Shown piece after piece: positions 1 through 10,067 of a DNA stretch of 64,000 nucleotides (the first letter of the stretch is position 1; every line of letters begins with the position of its first letter). The stretch covers positions 23,983,010-24,047,009 of the forward strand of contig CP137684.1 of the NCBI GenBank assembly GCA_037976565.1, read 5' to 3'. The translations under genes were made by a program, and so were the position numbers. The DNA is from Mesocentrotus franciscanus (lineage: Eukaryota; Echinodermata; Echinoidea; Camarodonta; Strongylocentrotidae). A model generated the notes under the pieces. It did no database searches. It saw only the letters and a program-made list of their open reading frames with translations, and had not been told where the DNA came from.

Positions 1-80
1 TCCAGAGTTGTTATATCGACTGACGTCTGGTTGACTGAGAGTAGCAGCTCTGTTCTATCATCATTTAAAGTAAATGACAC
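1..80 (-). CDS. VWD-domain exon 9 of the MUC4-like gene (partial)
   Basis: Reading the minus strand, a good acceptor (tttctttacag) ends at base 81. It is followed by an open frame starting at phase 0: VSFTLNDDRTELLLSVNQTS and then VDITTL, running off the window edge. The preceding exon (1657-1862) ends in phase 0, so the join keeps the frame. The text fits the middle of a von Willebrand type D domain, where MUC4 family members have a similar strand pattern. It contains one N-glycosylation sequon (NQT). The donor is outside the window, so the exon length is unknown. The call rests on splice signals, phase and family resemblance, not on an alignment. Confidence 0.75.
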   Translation of the reverse strand, partial: MSFTLNDDRTELLLSVNQTSVDITTL

Positions 81-107
81 CTGTAAAGAAAAACCCAAAT
101 TCATGTA

Positions 108-137
108 ATCAATCATCTTCATCTTCATCTTCATCAG
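108..137. repeat. short TCATCT-type microsatellite
   Basis: Four imperfect copies of a six-base unit (tcatct / tcttca) lie in the intron just upstream of the VWD exon 9 acceptor. No function is visible. Confidence 0.5.
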
Positions 138-669
138 GCCAAAGTCTGGGTACACAGCGTATCCTCCTGTACAGACTCTTCTGCAGCTTATTCTTAGTGA
201 TATTCGTATTTGGCAGTTCTTGATTCATTTACTCTACATACATCTGCTGTATAATGCCAACATGACTGATTGAATCCCCTGAGCTCAAGCTTTTTAAATA
301 TGATAGGCATTCTCCTTAGTGAATAATAATAATCTAGCAATTCGTTGTCTCTCTCCCAGACATTTCCACTTAAGCTCATGGATTTTGTAGACTGTTCCTG
401 GTCGTACTCTATCCCAACATGGAAAGTTTACTACATGTATTAGTTATGTAGACATTATGAAGCCCAGCTTTATAGCTCATGCATGCACAATGATGAGAAT
501 GTGTGCACCTGTAAAAAAAGGGACACTGGCTGGAATACTCCCCAAGGGAGCAGAAAGTGTAAACTGTCTAGTACAAAATCGTAATAGAACACACTAAAAA
601 CCATATTGTCATATCACATTTGAAAGGGGCAAGGAGTGGCCACTTCTAACATTCTAGATTTACGTATCA

Positions 670-1117
670 GGACAATAACCCCATGGTAAATCACTCCCGG
701 AAAATTACCCCCTGGAAAACTACCCCCCTCCGCAAGAACAATAACCCCACCCCCCTGGGAAATTACCCCCCAAAGACAATCACCGGACCCCAAGGACAAT
801 TTTCCCCCAGAAAATTACCCCCTAGGAAAACTAGTCCCCTTGGACAATTACCCCTTGAGGACAATTCCTCCCCCATTAAAGGGAAGTCTACCCTGATAAT
901 AAGTTGGTTTTAATAAAAGCAGATTTATTTTTCGGGAAGTAATTTTCCTCGGGTGGGGGGTGTCCTAGGGGGTAATTTTCTGAGGAATTATTATCCTCAA
1001 GGGTGGTTGTCCTCAGGAGGTAATTTTCCGGGGGTTAATTACCAGGGTACTTGTCCTTGGGGGTTTATTGTCCCGTTCGTAACTGGTTGGGGGTGATTGT
1101 CCAGGGGGTAATTGTCC
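670..1117. repeat. foldback element built from ggacaattaccccc repeats
   Basis: The first half (670-900) is a string of degenerate repeats of the type ggacaattaccccc. The second half (940-1117) holds the reverse complement (gggggtaattgtcc), so the whole can fold into one long imperfect hairpin with a central loop around 900-940. No clear target-site duplication was found. It lies in the intron between VWD exons 8 and 9. The short open frames across it are low-complexity artefacts. Confidence 0.75.
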
Positions 1118-1149
1118 TAGAACCCTCAGGTGTACAGCCAAACAGCCAA

Positions 1150-1320
1150 ATATGCAGCTCTCTAGTATATCAGGTACCCATTAACACATGGGTAGGGAGT
1201 GCCAAATGTTGATCAATGTCTTGCCAAAGGATGTTAGTGCATGCTAGACCAGGATTGGAACCCCCAACCCTTAGATTGAGAGTCAAGTGAATGAACCACT
1301 ATACCACCATACCACAATCA
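1150..1320 (-). mobile_element. tRNA-derived SINE
   Basis: On the minus strand, bases near 1310-1240 read like a tRNA head, with an A-box-like ggtatagtggttca and a B-box-like ggttccaatcc. They are followed by the body motif cctttggcaagacattgatc. The same body motif, slightly changed, follows different tRNA-like heads at 6600-6790 and 8580-8760. Boundaries are approximate. Confidence 0.6.
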
Positions 1321-1558
1321 TTGTAATGAACTTTGTAACTGCTTTTAAAAGTCTAAAAACCTGAAGACAGTCCTTTTCTTGAAAGCATACAGTACCTAAA
1401 TTTGTAGAATTTGTACACAATTTGTAATCTTGAATTTATCCTGTCTTTAATACTTTCATAATGCGTTCAGGAAACGTACATGTAACTAGATAGATGGCGC
1501 ATTTTAGGTGCATTATTGAATATTATAATTAATATTACAATAGTTATTATAATCATTG

Positions 1559-1559
<1 letters not shown>

Positions 1560-1596
<37 letters not shown>

Positions 1597-1597
1597 T
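1560..1597. repeat. (ATT)n microsatellite
   Basis: An uninterrupted run of about twelve att triplets in the intron just downstream (in gene sense) of VWD exon 8. Confidence 0.9.
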
Positions 1598-1656
1598 TTT
1601 ATATTCATCAATATTAAGTGATTTGTAAGGAACACTTATTAAGAAAGAATTCTCAC

Positions 1657-1862
1657 ATTTGTAATGCCTTGTGTAGCAGCGAAACCCGTAAAGACGGTCC
1701 CTGTCATGACAGGTTCACCATTCCTGAATGCTACGCCGGTACGAGTCTGGAGAACAAATGGGTCATTATTGTTGTACTGCATCATAATGTACTCGCCAAA
1801 CCCATTAAAGCTGTACATCCTCCCATCAAAGGTTAAAAAGTGCGGGTCACCAGTTCCCTGAG
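1657..1862 (-). CDS. VWD-domain exon 8 with GDPH motif, MUC4-like gene
   Basis: This 206-nt exon starts after the acceptor cattttag and ends at the donor gtgaga (1656-1651). It enters in phase 1 and leaves in phase 0. Its first two bases (CT) complete the G left by the upstream exon (4058-4180), giving an Ala codon. It encodes QGTGDPHFLTFDGRMYSFNG and then a short N-rich stretch ending GFAATQGITN. The GDPH tetrapeptide followed by FLTFDG and SFNGFGEY is the hallmark start of a von Willebrand D domain. In MUC4 and some other GDPH proteins the Asp-Pro bond is cut autocatalytically, splitting the chain into two associated subunits; whether that happens here is inference. This is the only copy in the window, because the middle contig ends before reaching it. 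Confidence 0.92.
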
Positions 1863-2292
1863 CTAAAATGATAATCATAATGATGATGAGAATTATAATA
1901 TCCATAATATTAAAGTTGATACTTATAGGAAATAAAATCAAATAAATATAGTTTATTTTATAATTGAATGAGTTATTGAAGCAATTTATGCAGCTAACAT
2001 GCCATGAAAGTGTACAGCTTCGTGTTTTATGAAAATCAAATTTCACCAAATTGACTCTCTCCTGATCTATGAAATCGGCTAAGGAAAGTGGCTTTGTGCG
2101 TGACGTCGGAGCCGGGATATGCTTCACGCAGCTATAGAGACTAATTAACTGCGATCTACACACAAATGTTCATAGAGTGGATGTCAGTTCTACTCTCTCA
2201 AAACGATTTAATATTGCCTGAATGATCAAAAACTCACATACAGTTGTCCTCTCCCGTCTTAAAAAAATATCCTAATGTCAATATTCATGTCA

Positions 2293-2401
2293 TTATTGGC
2301 ATTGAAAAGTTGACAATATCCGTAAAATAACTGTTTACAACTCAACTTTATTGGCATTGAAAATGTGACAATATCCGTAAAATAACTGTTTACAACTCAA
2401 G
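2293..2401. repeat. 54-bp tandem duplication
   Basis: Two adjacent copies, 2293-2346 and 2348-2401, of a unit starting ttattggcattgaaaa and ending gtttacaactcaa. They differ only by a transposed base pair near the middle (agttg against atgtg) and end effects, so this is a recent local duplication. It lies outside the 9.5-kb inverted duplication. Confidence 0.85.
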
Positions 2402-3047
2402 TCTTTCACCGGCTTTAGCTTAGCGTGCCAGCTGAGCTGTATGTACAGGGAGTTTTCAACACAAAACAACAGTTTGTTTTCCTTCTTTCTTCTCTCCATT
2501 TGGTCTGGATGGTCCTCCATCTTCATCCATACTTTTCCGTCGTAGTGATCTCAACTCACATTAATTCTAATGAACAAAGTTGGCCACAAATCCTAGCAAA
2601 ATAATTGAACTCGATCACTCGTACACCAAGCGAATGTACACTAAGTATGCAGTCTATAGTCACGTTTATGTTTGTTTTGATGTACTGTGCGCGCAGGTAA
2701 TGTAAATTTGATACTAAATTCAATCAGCCGTATAGGTAATGCAGCTGCCAAGAGCCGCACTACTCGCGGATGAGTCATAACAACAGCAGAATCGCCTCGA
2801 TTTTTCCAGCTTATCTAGCCCATGATACGATCGACTAAATGAAATATTCTTCGATTTGTTTGAATTTTATTTTAATCATAATAATGATTTAATCAATATT
2901 AACTGTTTTTGTCCATAGTGGAAGAGGTAGGCCTAAAATCTCTGTCTGAGTGTCTGATATGTCAAAGTGAAACTACATGGTGGTAAAAATCGGCTCCCAA
3001 ATCTCCATATATGCAGGCTTACTGCACGACACAGCCGGGGAGCGTTA

Positions 3048-3185
3048 TTTTTTTCTGCGGCACAGATTGGGGTTAGGTGCGTGTTGAGCCTATGGGAAAG
3101 TTTAGGGTTAGGGTTAGGGTTAGGGTTACGGTTAAATCAAGACCTCTTTTTTAAAAAAAGCCCCAATCTGTGCCGCAGAAAAAAA
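3048..3185. mobile_element. small hairpin element with interstitial TTAGGG repeats
   Basis: Terminal inverted repeats (ttctgcggcacagattgggg and its reverse complement, about 25 bases with the T run) enclose four perfect TTAGGG units and one TTACGG variant (3102-3131). The sequence cagccgggga stands on both sides (about 3031 and 3193) and may be a degenerate target duplication. The same element is at 30376-30508 in the right copy of the duplicated segment. Confidence 0.8.
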
Positions 3186-3631
3186 TGACGCAGCCGGGGA
3201 CACAGCCGTAGTTTAACCCGTTTTTTTCACAAACAATACATTTCTTATAATATCAAGATAGAAATGATAATGAGAAGTAAATTACAAACGATGTTGTATT
3301 ATAATTTATTCTAGTAAGGGAAACATAACACATAAGTTGAAGCTTGTCTTTCCAGCCTTATAATTAAAAGTTATACATGCATTTTAATAGATACCCGGAA
3401 GTGGACCACAAGCCACGCCTCCCTTTTCCGACGTCGCAGCTAAAGGCCGTTTCTGTTGACAATAGGGCAAATTTGTCCCAGAGAATAGGGTGATGCTTTC
3501 ACCCTAATTTCGCTTGTACGGAAGTGTTATATTGTTTGAATGTCATTTAAGCTCATTGTACGGCTTATAAGCTTTCTTTAGATATGAATATCTTCATATT
3601 TAGGGCTCTTCTAAACATATATCAACTTTAA

Positions 3632-3716
3632 TAACAAAATTAATAATGATAATAATAATGACAATAATAATAGATAACAATGATAATAATAATAATGAGA
3701 TTAATAATGATAATGA
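3632..3716. repeat. AT-rich (AAT/GAT)n tract
   Basis: Imperfect run of aataat, gataat and acaat units with no coding features. The partner in the right copy is near 29855-29935. Confidence 0.8.
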
Positions 3717-4057
3717 TATCAAAAATAATGATAAAGTGAATCATACTTATAAAGATCATTCAAGGGAGATCTTTACCAAAAGCCGTCTACATTATAGGCA
3801 GGTGGTCTTTATCAAAAGGCTATTCTGTTGTATACATCAACATTAAAAGACTTTAACGGTCATGTACAATTAAGTTGTTGCATCAGAAGTTGACTCAAAC
3901 TTTTTTTTCTTTTTTATTTCTGCTCATGGATAATGTATAATTCCTACTAGATGTACAATTAGCATTCTGCATCGATCAGCATGTATTTTCAAAAAGTTCC
4001 AAAAAGAGGCAATGAACTGCTATATTGGTTAATTCTAGTAATAGACAAAGAACTCAC

Positions 4058-4180
4058 CACCATTGGGCGGGAAATATCCGTCACAGCTAGCCTGCGGGCG
4101 ACGCTCCTCATAAAGATCACAAAATCCCTCACTCAGTATAGCCCTTTCACAACACATTTGTCTAGGTACGACGTCCTCAC
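4058..4180 (-). CDS. AMOP C-terminal exon 7, left-contig copy
   Basis: A 123-nt phase 1-1 exon with acceptor gttatag and donor gtgagt. It encodes EDVVPRQMCCERAILSEGFC, then DLYEERRPQASCDGYFPPNG. The Cys-Cys pair followed by a Leu-Tyr-x-x-Arg-Arg-Pro segment and another Cys is the end of an AMOP domain as seen in MUC4 and SUSD2 relatives. The domain is extracellular and cysteine-rich, and linked to adhesion. Splicing to 1657-1862 gives PPNG-A-QGTGDPH, so AMOP runs straight into VWD, as in the MUC4 family. The same exon is repeated at 29382-29504. Confidence 0.93.
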
Positions 4181-4303
4181 CTATAACATTGAATGGATTT
4201 CAGGATAAAATATTTCTGCATTAAGCCGTCTTTTACAGTGTACCAATCACCCATAATATTTTGTTATGTATGTCAGTGTATCCTTGTGTAGACGACCATA
4301 TCC

Positions 4304-4794
4304 GGACACCTACCCCCTGGACAACCACACCCGGTTATCCACCCTAAGATAACCACCCTCTAGGACAACTACCTTCTAGGACAACTACCTCCTAGGGCAA
4401 CCACCCTCTAGGACAACTATCCCGGACATCTACCCCCAGACAACTACCCCAGACACCTACCCACTAGGACAACCACCCTCCAAGAAAACTACCCCGGACA
4501 ACTACCCCAGACAACTACCCCTAGGATAGTTGTCCGGGGGTAGTTGTCCTAGAAGGTGGTTTTTCGTAGGGGGTAGTTGTCTGGGGGTAGTTGTTCGGGC
4601 GTATTTGTCCTAGAGGGTAGTCGTCCTAGGGGGTAGTTGTCTGGCGGGTTGTTGTCCGAGGGTAGTTGTCCTGGAGGGTGGTTGTCCTAGGGGTGGTTGC
4701 CCTAGGAGGTGGTTGCCCTAGGAAGTAGTTTTCCTTGAGGGTGGTTATCCTAGGGTGGTTATCCAAAGGGTGGTTGTCCAGGGGGTAGGTGTCC
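4304..4794. repeat. foldback element built from ggacaactacccc repeats
   Basis: The left half carries about a dozen degenerate ggacaactacccc / ggacaaccaccct units and the right half their reverse complements. The outer ends match each other as inverted repeats (ggacacctaccccctggaca). No target-site duplication could be recognised. It sits in the intron between AMOP exons 6 and 7. The right-copy partner is 28776-29258. Confidence 0.8.
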
Positions 4795-5419
4795 TAGCTA
4801 GAATCGTAGATGACATACCGGTTTTCAAAATATGGGCTTCAAATATTACTGTAGAATACAGTTTAATTAACATAAATGTAACTTGTGAGTAGATTAATCG
4901 ATGCAATTTGATTTACAAATTCGTGGCCCGAACGGAACATAAGTCTAACTAGCTATATGGTTCCTAGTGAGCAGCTATATTCTAGTTTCTTCATACACTT
5001 TATTGCTTTTTTGTTAGCCCATAGCATGCGGGTGGTGTTTTTAGGTTGATTTTTATACATTCTAGCTGGACACAAAGTATCTTTAAAGTAATTGGTACAC
5101 TTTACTGTTTGCTAATGTGACGCACATACAGTGTATATCGTATATCATGTAGAATACACATGGAAGTTAATATGTTTAGTACTAAAATGTGTTGAGCTTC
5201 ACCAGGCATCAGCTCATTTTAACCAAATGATTGATCAAAGGCAGTTACATGTGATTCATTTATTTAGATTATCACATATTTATATATATACGTATGAATA
5301 TAGGAGTGAATTGTATAATATATATACATGTATATATAGAGAGAGAGAAAGCAATGACCTATAAAATAGAGATGCAAGCTCGTTTCCACGAGTGCGCCAA
5401 ACACATAAATGCAACTTAC

Positions 5420-5593
5420 TTTTCCATTCATCATACAAGGCGTCATTGCTCCTTAAAGATTTGGGAAGTAAGAGTGCATGGAAATTGCTGGATTCCCATA
5501 GGTTCTGGTAGTCTGTGACTAGAGCATCATTAATATAGTTACATCGGAAACCCTCATCACCATCCGTGGTTGACTGGAAGCATTTCACTGAAC
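5420..5593 (-). CDS. AMOP middle exon 6, left-contig copy
   Basis: A 174-nt phase 1-1 exon with acceptor ccacttcag and donor gtaagt. The first bases GT complete a Ser codon with the previous exon. It encodes SVKCFQSTTDGDEGFRCNYI, then NDALVTDYQNLWE and a segment ending DALYDEWK. There are two cysteines. The position between the CPC-bearing exon (6883-7099) and the CC-bearing exon (4058-4180) makes it the middle of the AMOP region. Its acceptor is fed by an unusually long G-rich (C-rich in gene sense) minisatellite at 5594-6028. The second copy is at 27975-28148. Confidence 0.9.
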
Positions 5594-6028
5594 CTGAAGT
5601 GGGTGAAGGGGGTTGGGAAGGGGTAAATGGGGGTAGAATGTGGAGAAGGGAAAAGGGATGGATAAGGGTGTGGGGAAGAAGTTAGGAGGGAGTAGAGGGT
5701 TGAAAAGGGGTTAGGGTGGGAGTATGGAAGGGGATAGGGAGGGGGTAGGGTGTGGGAAAGGGGACGGGGTAGGGTGTGGGGAAGGGAAAATGGATGGGGT
5801 AGGGTGTGGGGAAGGGGTTAGGAGGGAATAGGGGGTTGAAAAAGGTTAGGGAGTGAGTAGGGAAGGGGTAATGGAGGGGGTAGAATATGGAGAAGGGAAA
5901 AGAGATGGGGTAGGGTGTTGGGAAGGGGTTATGAGGAGTAGGGGTTGAAAAGGGGTTAGGGAAGGGATTGGGAAGGGATTAAGAAGGGGTAGGGAGGTGT
6001 TGAGCAATGGGTTAGAGAAGGGATAGGG
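5594..6028. repeat. G-rich minisatellite (C-rich in gene sense) abutting a 3' splice site
   Basis: About 430 bases of degenerate units such as ggggtagggtgtggggaaggg. In gene sense it is a nearly pure pyrimidine-plus-A run (accccttccc) that ends at the acceptor of exon 6, so it serves as a giant polypyrimidine tract. Repeated G3-G5 runs could form G-quadruplexes on the plus strand. The partner is 27532-27974. Confidence 0.85.
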
Positions 6029-6178
6029 GTGTAGATAATATTAACATGTAGTATTAAAGGAAATGCCACATACATTGAGATGAACCCCAACTTTGAAATA
6101 AATCATTACACTTTTCTATTTTTTACCATAACTATGCTATCCTATATTATGAAAGAGTTTCATCCGATTGGTTGTAAT

Positions 6179-6263
6179 AATGATTTTAAAGTTCTTTTAT
6201 CACATCGAAACTGCTACATTTAAATTTTGCTTTTGGATGTGATAAAAGAACTTTGAAATCATT
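6179..6263. repeat. 28-bp inverted repeat (hairpin)
   Basis: Arms 6179-6206 and 6236-6263 (aaagttcttttatcacatc and its near-perfect complement) are separated by about 29 bases. This is probably the core of a small nonautonomous DNA transposon. The copy in the right segment is 27302-27386. Confidence 0.75.
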
Positions 6264-6599
6264 ATAATGATATCATAATGTTAATCTTCGTTAACAGTAA
6301 CTTTTACATGAGAAACTAAAATAATTTCCTCTTTGGAAAAAAATCAGGACAAGTTAAATTATAATACATCTGTCATGTATCAATATTATAGCTTCATGTG
6401 TTTGATATACGAAGCTGAAAGAAAATTTCTAAAACAGTTATCTCACAGCACGACTTCAATATATCGATTATTATTAAATCGAATGTTGACTTTAACAGCA
6501 TAATATACACACTACTTCTAATGATATATCATTTTGGGGGATTAAGTTGCAAATAATAATTCATCATGGTAGACAGCAATTGTGATGTGATGGTTATTT

Positions 6600-6790
6600 T
6601 ACCTGACTGCTAAGAAAGCATAAATGCTTGTAAGTAAGCAGCCAGACGGCCGACGGCTTTAGGTCCTCTCCGAGGGACCTGGTAGTGAGGATTAATGCCT
6701 TACCAAAGGGCACTAGCGCATCGACTTGGTTTCGAACCCGGGTCACCGGATTACGAGACCACTGCTCTACCAACTGAGCTATCGCGCCTC
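6600..6790 (-). mobile_element. tRNA-derived SINE with Thr-like tRNA head
   Basis: On the minus strand from 6790 down: a tRNA-like head with a perfect A box (tagctcagttggtagagc), a seven-base loop ctcgtaa around a CGT anticodon, and a B box (gggttcgaaacc). The body motif ccctttggtaaggcattaat follows. The anticodon stem and acceptor stem pair poorly and there is no matching 3' acceptor strand, so this is a SINE head and not a working tRNA gene. The partner is 26779-26968. Confidence 0.8.
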
Positions 6791-6882
6791 CTCAATTGCT
6801 GTTCATGTTTGAAGTTAACAGGACAATATTTATAGCAAATCAGTCATCTTGCCTTTGAACTATGGAATATTTTCGAACTTAC

Positions 6883-7099
6883 TATAACTGGAACTACTAA
6901 AATCAGGATCGTTGCCCCTGGGAAAAGTACATGTTCTGAAGTTGACGTCACGTGCAGCTTGTTTCCTTGAACAAGGGCACACAGATGCATCGGAATAGTT
7001 GTAGGTCACGCTGAGGTCATTCTCATACCACTTCAGACACTCAACACATGGGTTGACAAAATTGGCACCATTGAGGTCTAGGCGATAAATGTAGCTGCC
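6883..7099 (-). CDS. NIDO end / AMOP start exon 5, left-contig copy
   Basis: A 217-nt exon with acceptor acactcag and donor gtaagt, phases 0-1. It encodes GSYIYRLDLNGANFVNPCVE, then CLKWYENDLSV, an NYS sequon, VCPCSRKQAARDVNF and RTCTFPRGNDPDFSSSSY. The first residues finish the NIDO fold. The C-x-x-C-x-x-W and CPCxxxQAxxD patterns are diagnostic of the AMOP domain start. In MUC4, SUSD2 and Drosophila Mesh, AMOP follows NIDO in the same way. The second copy is at 26469-26685. Confidence 0.93.
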
Positions 7100-7519
7100 C
7101 TGAGTGTACGAATATCACACAACAACAAGTTTAAAGTAAACCGATCCTTAATGCAAACTACAACTCCATGTATGACTGGACAGCAACTCTTAGCACAAAA
7201 TATAATACTGTGAAACACATTTTTTAGTTAATCTGCATCTTGTAAAAGGGGAATACAAATATGGACACTCATATATTTCATAGACCTAACTAATTGGATC
7301 ACATGTGACTTTGCAAAGATACAATTGACTCTATTTGTATTCCGTATTCATCTCAGGTTTGTTGTTTATTTAAAGTGTATCAATCGGATACATTTTATTC
7401 TATAATGTAGCATTATCATACAATATAATTGCTGCCAATTTGAAGAACATACTATGTGATCAATTTAGCTCTCCATAAACCCTTGTCCTGAAAGTGTTAA
7501 ACAGATAAGAACAGCTTAC

Positions 7520-7744
7520 CGTCTGACCCGTATTTCCTGTGACCAAGTCTCTTCGAAAACTATTCAAAATCGTATCCTGATCTGTATCTACATACAGATT
7601 CGTTACTTCGTCAATGTTATTGTATCCGACTCGTGCTGGTAATGGTTTTGAACTAGTATGCCATTGAAGGTCCCCTGCCTGGTAGTTCATCATTATCCCG
7701 GTCTGTTCGCCGTCGGTGAATACCACAGCCTGGTAGGTATTTGT
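7520..7744 (-). CDS. NIDO-domain exon 4, left-contig copy
   Basis: A 225-nt phase 0-0 exon with acceptor ctatatag and donor gtaagc. It encodes TNTYQAVVFTDGEQTGIMMN, then YQAGDLQWHTSSKP, ARVGYNN and further residues to NTGQT. The pattern NTYQAVxxTDG, an N-Y-x-x-G-D-x-x-W stretch, then a VGY/F segment is the central NIDO (nidogen-like) signature. It is identical in protein to 25823-26047. The ORF continues a little past the donor into the intron; the splice site was chosen because phase 0 joins it to the GSYIYRL exon. Confidence 0.93.
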
Positions 7745-7865
7745 CTATATAATAAATGATAATGAAAATAGCTACATTTATATTGCGCAAGTATTTATCC
7801 TAGGGGTGCTTGATGCGCCTACAAAAATGCTATTATTACCCTGGCTAAAGTGTAGCTGCCCTTAA

Positions 7866-8557
7866 GCCCCAGTCCCATATAAAGCCGGACCAGCACGGAC
7901 GAGCACGGACCACTCTGGACCATCCCGGACCATGGTCTGGGGTGATCCGGGATGGTCCGGGATGTTTTGTTCAAAAAATCGCAACCGCCGACCGTCTCCC
8001 CGGACCCAACATGGTACCACTACGGACCGCCCCGGACCGTCCGGGCATAGCCCCGGCAGCAGTACAGATCATTCCAGACCCAGCACGGAGCCGCCACGGA
8101 CTGTCCCGGACCACCCCGGTGCCAACACGGTGCCAACACGGATGACACCGGACCATCCCGGTGCCAACACGTGCTGGTCCAGGGTGATCCGTGTCGCCAC
8201 CGTGCTGGGTCCGGATCATCCGTAGGGGCGCCGGGGTGATCCGGGGTCAATAACTCACTCCCGGACTGCCACGGATCAACACGGACCGCCCCGGCGCCAC
8301 TACGGATGACCCCGGACCCAGCACGGTGGCTACACGGATCACCCCGGATTAAACTATTGTCCCGGACCGTCCCGGACCACCCCGGCAGTTTTTGACCGTC
8401 AAAACATCCGGGGTCGACTCCCGACCGCCCAGGACCATCCAGGACCATCCAGGACCACCCCGGTTCCAACACGGTGTCAACACGGACCGAATCCCGGATC
8501 ACCCCGGATGGGGTCCGGGATGGTCAGGACGGTCCAGGACGTATATGGGACTGTAGC
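7866..8557. mobile_element. GC-rich foldback element flanked by TTAA
   Basis: Terminal inverted repeats (cagtcccatata at the left, tatatgggactg at the right) are flanked on both sides by TTAA (7862-7865 and 8558-8561), the target duplication of piggyBac-type insertions. The inside is a GC-rich palindromic field of short units such as ccccggaccacc and ggtccggggtgatccg, in strong contrast to its AT-rich surroundings. The open frames read through it on both strands are translations of those units and no transposase is present. The copy at 25011-25701 has small differences. Confidence 0.8.
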
Positions 8558-8579
8558 TTAAGGCACTAAAAGCATAAAC

Positions 8580-8760
8580 AATGAATTCCTACTAGGTACC
8601 AATTTACAACACCTGGGTGTGGGTGAAGAGTGAAAAATGCAGATAAATGTATTGCCAAAGGAACTTATTACTGGGAAGGGACTTGAACATCGAACCATAT
8701 CTTAATCACAGCCAGGTGATCGACGTATCAACTAGACACATCTATTCCATGGGAAATCAG
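8580..8760 (-). mobile_element. degenerate tRNA-derived SINE
   Basis: On the minus strand a decayed tRNA-like head (ctagttgatacgtcgatcac, then ggttcgatgttcaagtccc) precedes the body motif cctttggcaatacatttatc. This is the third head attached to the same type of body in the window. The right-copy partner is about 24810-24990. Confidence 0.55.
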
Positions 8761-9900
8761 AACTTTGAGCATTTTATCAAAAGAGAAAGTCATTTACTGC
8801 CTTAAAAATGAATAAAGAGAAGGTGGAGTTTTGATAAAGGAGAAAAATAATATTAAGGTTGTTGTTACAACATGTCGGTAGTCCTGAAATAGACTATTTG
8901 GTTTGAAAGGATATAGTTCTAAACAAAAAAGAAAGTGAGGGAGCACTTTTCGTTTGGTTTCGTCTTATATAGGATTACCTGATATTGTTAGGAGAGAAGT
9001 AGAGACAATTAGGAGGGAGAGGTATTCTTTTGTTAGTGACGTCTAGAAAAGACTGGTAAACCGGGTTATGAATGAAGAGAGAGAGAGAGAGAGCGAGGCT
9101 CAATGTCCTAAAAATGGTTTGACTGTTCGTTATCACTCTTACAGTCAACCTGTTCAACCTCTATAATATGGCACACAAAAGATCGAACATCAATACCTCG
9201 CCCCGTTGATCGAGACTCACTTAAACTATAGGGGAAACTGAAGCAAAGTTTGTAATTATTGATACAGGTAAACATGATAATGGCCGTTTCTATAAACGTG
9301 ATTGCTAGCGAACAACAGGAACCATGTTATTCGTTAAAGAAAATGATCCCCGATGCTTGAGTAAAAAAATTTGATTACTTTATCAAGCATGTATTTTCGC
9401 AGAATTTCTAACTATCATGCATACACGAAGTCAATAGAAAGTGTTATATACCTCTCTTTAGAAATGTATCCATCTGATTGGTCTAAATTGGAGTCGTGAT
9501 TTTAGCCATTCCCGTAAAGAAACGAACAATGCCAGTAACGGTTACCGTAATAGTTCATGTTCACACAGTGTGTGTGCAATTTTTTACTTTCTAAACTTTA
9601 TTTTATGTCCAAAGAAGGTAAAAATGGCTGAAGCGACTCTTCCTAGATTTTAACTTCTTGGTGATGATCAATTACAAGACTTGATTAATTCTGCGGGCAG
9701 CAAGAACACCGAAAATTCCATGAAATTCTCCGTAAAAATATTCAAAGACTACCTGCAACTGCAAGTTATCAATATTCCACAGACCTTGATAGCGTAAACA
9801 AACTGCCGAATTCCGAAGTTTGATGATGATTTTTAAATGTGAGGACCCCAGGATTGGTAAGTCGCAAATGTATTCTTTGGCTCTTTTTACAGTATATAAA
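8761..9900 (-). other. intron 3 sequence without recognised features
   Basis: AT-rich sequence with one short (GA)n tract (9078-9094). I see no exon, RNA gene or complete repeat here. Confidence 0.6.
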
Positions 9901-10067
9901 AGATATAATGACTGCTTTAATATTCGAGGATAATAGTCGTTTTTATAGGCACTCGGGGACGTTGCATCTTGCTATCACCCCTCGGCACGCCTCGGGGTGA
10001 TAACAAGATTCAACGTCCCCTTGAGCCTATAAAAACAACTATTCCCCTCATAGCAGTCACTATATCT
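9901..10067. mobile_element. palindromic MITE
   Basis: An almost continuous inverted repeat: the left arm from agatata and the right arm to tatatct, with about 75 paired bases including ggggacgttgcatcttg and its complement, and a very short loop at about 9990. The partner is 23506-23671. Confidence 0.8.

Larger units (their letters stand above)
1863..4057 (-). other. intron between AMOP exon 7 and VWD exon 8
   Basis: A 2.2-kb intron. Besides the listed tandem duplication (2293-2401), the telomere-motif hairpin (3048-3185) and the AT-rich triplet tract (3632-3716), I see only AT-rich sequence. The left copy of the 9.5-kb duplicated segment begins inside it, at about 2778. Confidence 0.7.

Noticed and set aside
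7932..8502. Pro/His/Asp-rich open frames in the GC-rich foldback (and at 25086-25748).
   Set aside because: They are open on several frames of both strands because the short GC-rich units lack stops; they fall inside a TTAA-flanked element.
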